Source of the DNA: Marinosulfonomonas sp.
GTDB taxonomy: Bacteria; Pseudomonadota; Alphaproteobacteria; Rhodobacterales; Rhodobacteraceae
NCBI GenBank assembly: GCA_015494385.1
Contig: WGBJ01000415.1
Coordinates: forward strand, 1 to 7,651
Direction of reading: 5' to 3'
DNA: 7,651 nt
Shown: piece by piece, positions 6,457 through 7,651 of the stretch
Numbering within the stretch: position 1 is the stretch's first letter
How the letters are laid out: each line of letters begins with the position of its first letter
Position numbers and translations under genes: made by a program
Notes under the pieces: model-generated
Databases searched by the model: none
Seen by the model: only the letters and a program-made list of their open reading frames with translations
Told to the model about the DNA's origin: nothing

Positions 6457-7651
6457 CAGAAGGCGCTGGAAACCCGTTTATCAACTCCTCGACTGATCGA
6501 CGAAACCGCCCGCTCTCCTCAATCAACAATGCATCTGTTGCCAGAATTTCTTCGGCCAACGGCTGATTTGGCGCCTGCGGATCGGTTATCATTGATCTGG
6601 CGAGCATTTTTTCCGGATCCGACCCTATTTCCTGCAAACGGGACCAATTTTCCGCCTGCCATAGAGCCGCTTTTCGGCCATCCTGATCCTGTAATGCCGC
6701 ATATTCCTCGGCAGCTTTTTCATAAGCCCCTAACATCTCGAATGCCTGCGCCCGCAGTCCGGCCACCTCTTCCCCCGAGGCATGCTCAAGCAGTGTAATA
6801 ACCCGATCCCCTTTTCCATCCAGAAGGGCGGCTTTTGCCATAATCAACCTGTCAACATTGGTCGGGGGGCTCGGCGGGGCCAACATATCCATCGCCATTT
6901 CAGAAAACCCCAGTTCAATCAGCCTCAATGCAATAGTCTGGTGGGCAGATCGGGAAATACCCCGTTCGGAAATATCCTTGCGGGCCGCAAAGATAAATTT
7001 GAGAAACGCTTCGTCTGTCGCACCCCCTGCTACTGCCAGAACACCCTCCCAGATCTGCGTTTCTGCTTGGTCGTCAAAGAAACTGTTTACCTTGATTGCA
7101 CGCAGTTTTTGCAATGCAGCCGACAGGTCACCGGATTGCGCGCGGATCAATGCAATGGCCCTTAGCAACCTGGCGCCATTCTCGTTTGTCTTTTGTTCGA
7201 ATAGAAAGGATTCGGCCGTAACCAGCATTTCTTCCGATACGTCCGATTTGCGCTCCGCTTTTGTCTCCAACAGCCCGATCAAAGCCTCAAGCGCAACAGC
7301 ACTGTTATCTTTCGCAATATCCGCCAATGTCTGTTCCGCGGCATCGTGGTGGCCCCGTTCTTGCTCAAACCGCGCTTCCATCAAACGGAATTCGGCACCT
7401 GCATCCCCGGGTGCGCGTGCAATGGCATTTCGTATTGCGCTTGCTGTTTCCATATCCCCAATTGCCAGAAACTTTCCGGCCAATTGTGGCCCCAAGTGCC
7501 GTCGCAAATGCAACGGCAAAGCCGAAAACCCCGAGATAACCATGGGTCGGTTTATCTCTGCCCCTTTTGACAATGCCGGCAAGGACAACACCGCCCAAAG
7601 CGCAACAGCGGAATCACAACCGGATTGTCCTTGCAAAACCCCGTTTTGTGG
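6449..7651 (-). CDS. Helix-repeat (TPR-like) protein of unknown function, 5' end outside window
   Basis: The reading frame stays open to the right edge, giving 401 visible residues; the true start probably lies beyond it. A TTG at 7636 is possible but lacks a convincing Shine-Dalgarno. The protein is almost wholly alpha-helical and rich in Ala, Glu and Leu. Paired helices resembling TPR or Sel1-like repeats occur at about 50-110 (counting from the TTG; 'FLAIGDMETASAIRNAIAR' is typical) and again at about 265-316 ('MLGAYEKAAEEYAAL'). The stretch 'VALWAVLSLPAL' at about 11-22 might be read as a signal peptide, but may equally be an internal helix of a longer protein. The stop overlaps the transglycosylase ATG by 8 bases, so the two are cotranscribed. 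In related bacteria motA often lies upstream, hinting at a motor- or stator-linked periplasmic role analogous to rhizobial MotC, but I see no clear MotC similarity. Function is unknown. Confidence 0.8.
   Translation of the reverse strand, partial: PQNGVLQGQSGCDSAVALWAVLSLPALSKGAEINRPMVISGFSALPLHLRRHLGPQLAGKFLAIGDMETASAIRNAIARAPGDAGAEFRLMEARFEQERGHHDAAEQTLADIAKDNSAVALEALIGLLETKAERKSDVSEEMLVTAESFLFEQKTNENGARLLRAIALIRAQSGDLSAALQKLRAIKVNSFFDDQAETQIWEGVLAVAGGATDEAFLKFIFAARKDISERGISRSAHQTIALRLIELGFSEMAMDMLAPPSPPTNVDRLIMAKAALLDGKGDRVITLLEHASGEEVAGLRAQAFEMLGAYEKAAEEYAALQDQDGRKAALWQAENWSRLQEIGSDPEKMLARSMITDPQAPNQPLAEEILATDALLIEESGRFRRSVEELINGFPAPSDG

Overview
The window is a compact flagellar assembly block from an alphaproteobacterium, most likely of the Rhodobacterales/Roseobacter group. 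That placement rests on the gene order (flgH and a FliL-like gene converging on an operon with flhA, fliR and flhB, preceded by a lytic transglycosylase) and on the protein sequences. It is an inference from recalled gene order; no similarity search was run. Base composition looks moderately GC-rich by eye and is fairly uniform. I see no sign of mobile DNA, tRNA, rRNA or CRISPR.

Layout. Positions 15-1268 on the plus strand hold the distal end of one operon: flgH (L-ring lipoprotein) and a FliL-like single-pass membrane protein, each with a good Shine-Dalgarno sequence. From 7651 down to 1265, the minus strand holds a second operon that enters from the right edge. Its order of transcription is a helix-repeat protein of unknown function (5' end outside the window), a secreted SLT-type lytic transglycosylase, flhA, fliR, flhB, and a small coiled-coil FliJ-like protein. 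The two operons meet tail to tail with stop codons overlapping by 4 bases (1265-1268). All 7.6 kb is coding except 14 bases at the left edge and 9 bases between flgH and the FliL-like gene. No promoter is visible, so both transcripts start outside the window.

How the genes fit together. FlhA, FliR and FlhB are membrane components of the flagellar type III export gate; their partners FliP and FliQ must be elsewhere. The FliJ-like protein has the size and helical hairpin shape expected of the export ATPase stalk, which in well-studied systems contacts FlhA. The transglycosylase probably opens peptidoglycan so that the rod can pass, like the flagellar enzyme SltF of Rhodobacter sphaeroides. FlgH forms the outer-membrane ring around the rod, and FliL-family proteins associate with the basal body and stators. 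The minus-strand operon thus combines export machinery with cell-wall remodelling.

All five minus-strand junctions are overlapping or abutting (8, 8, 4, 4 and 0 bases), and most starts have weak ribosome binding sites, which suggests translational coupling. I found no wholly new system. The points most worth a second look are the unknown helix-repeat protein, the FliJ-like candidate, the two near-identical 8-base gene overlaps, the uncertain transglycosylase start with its hairpin, and the overlapping convergent stops.
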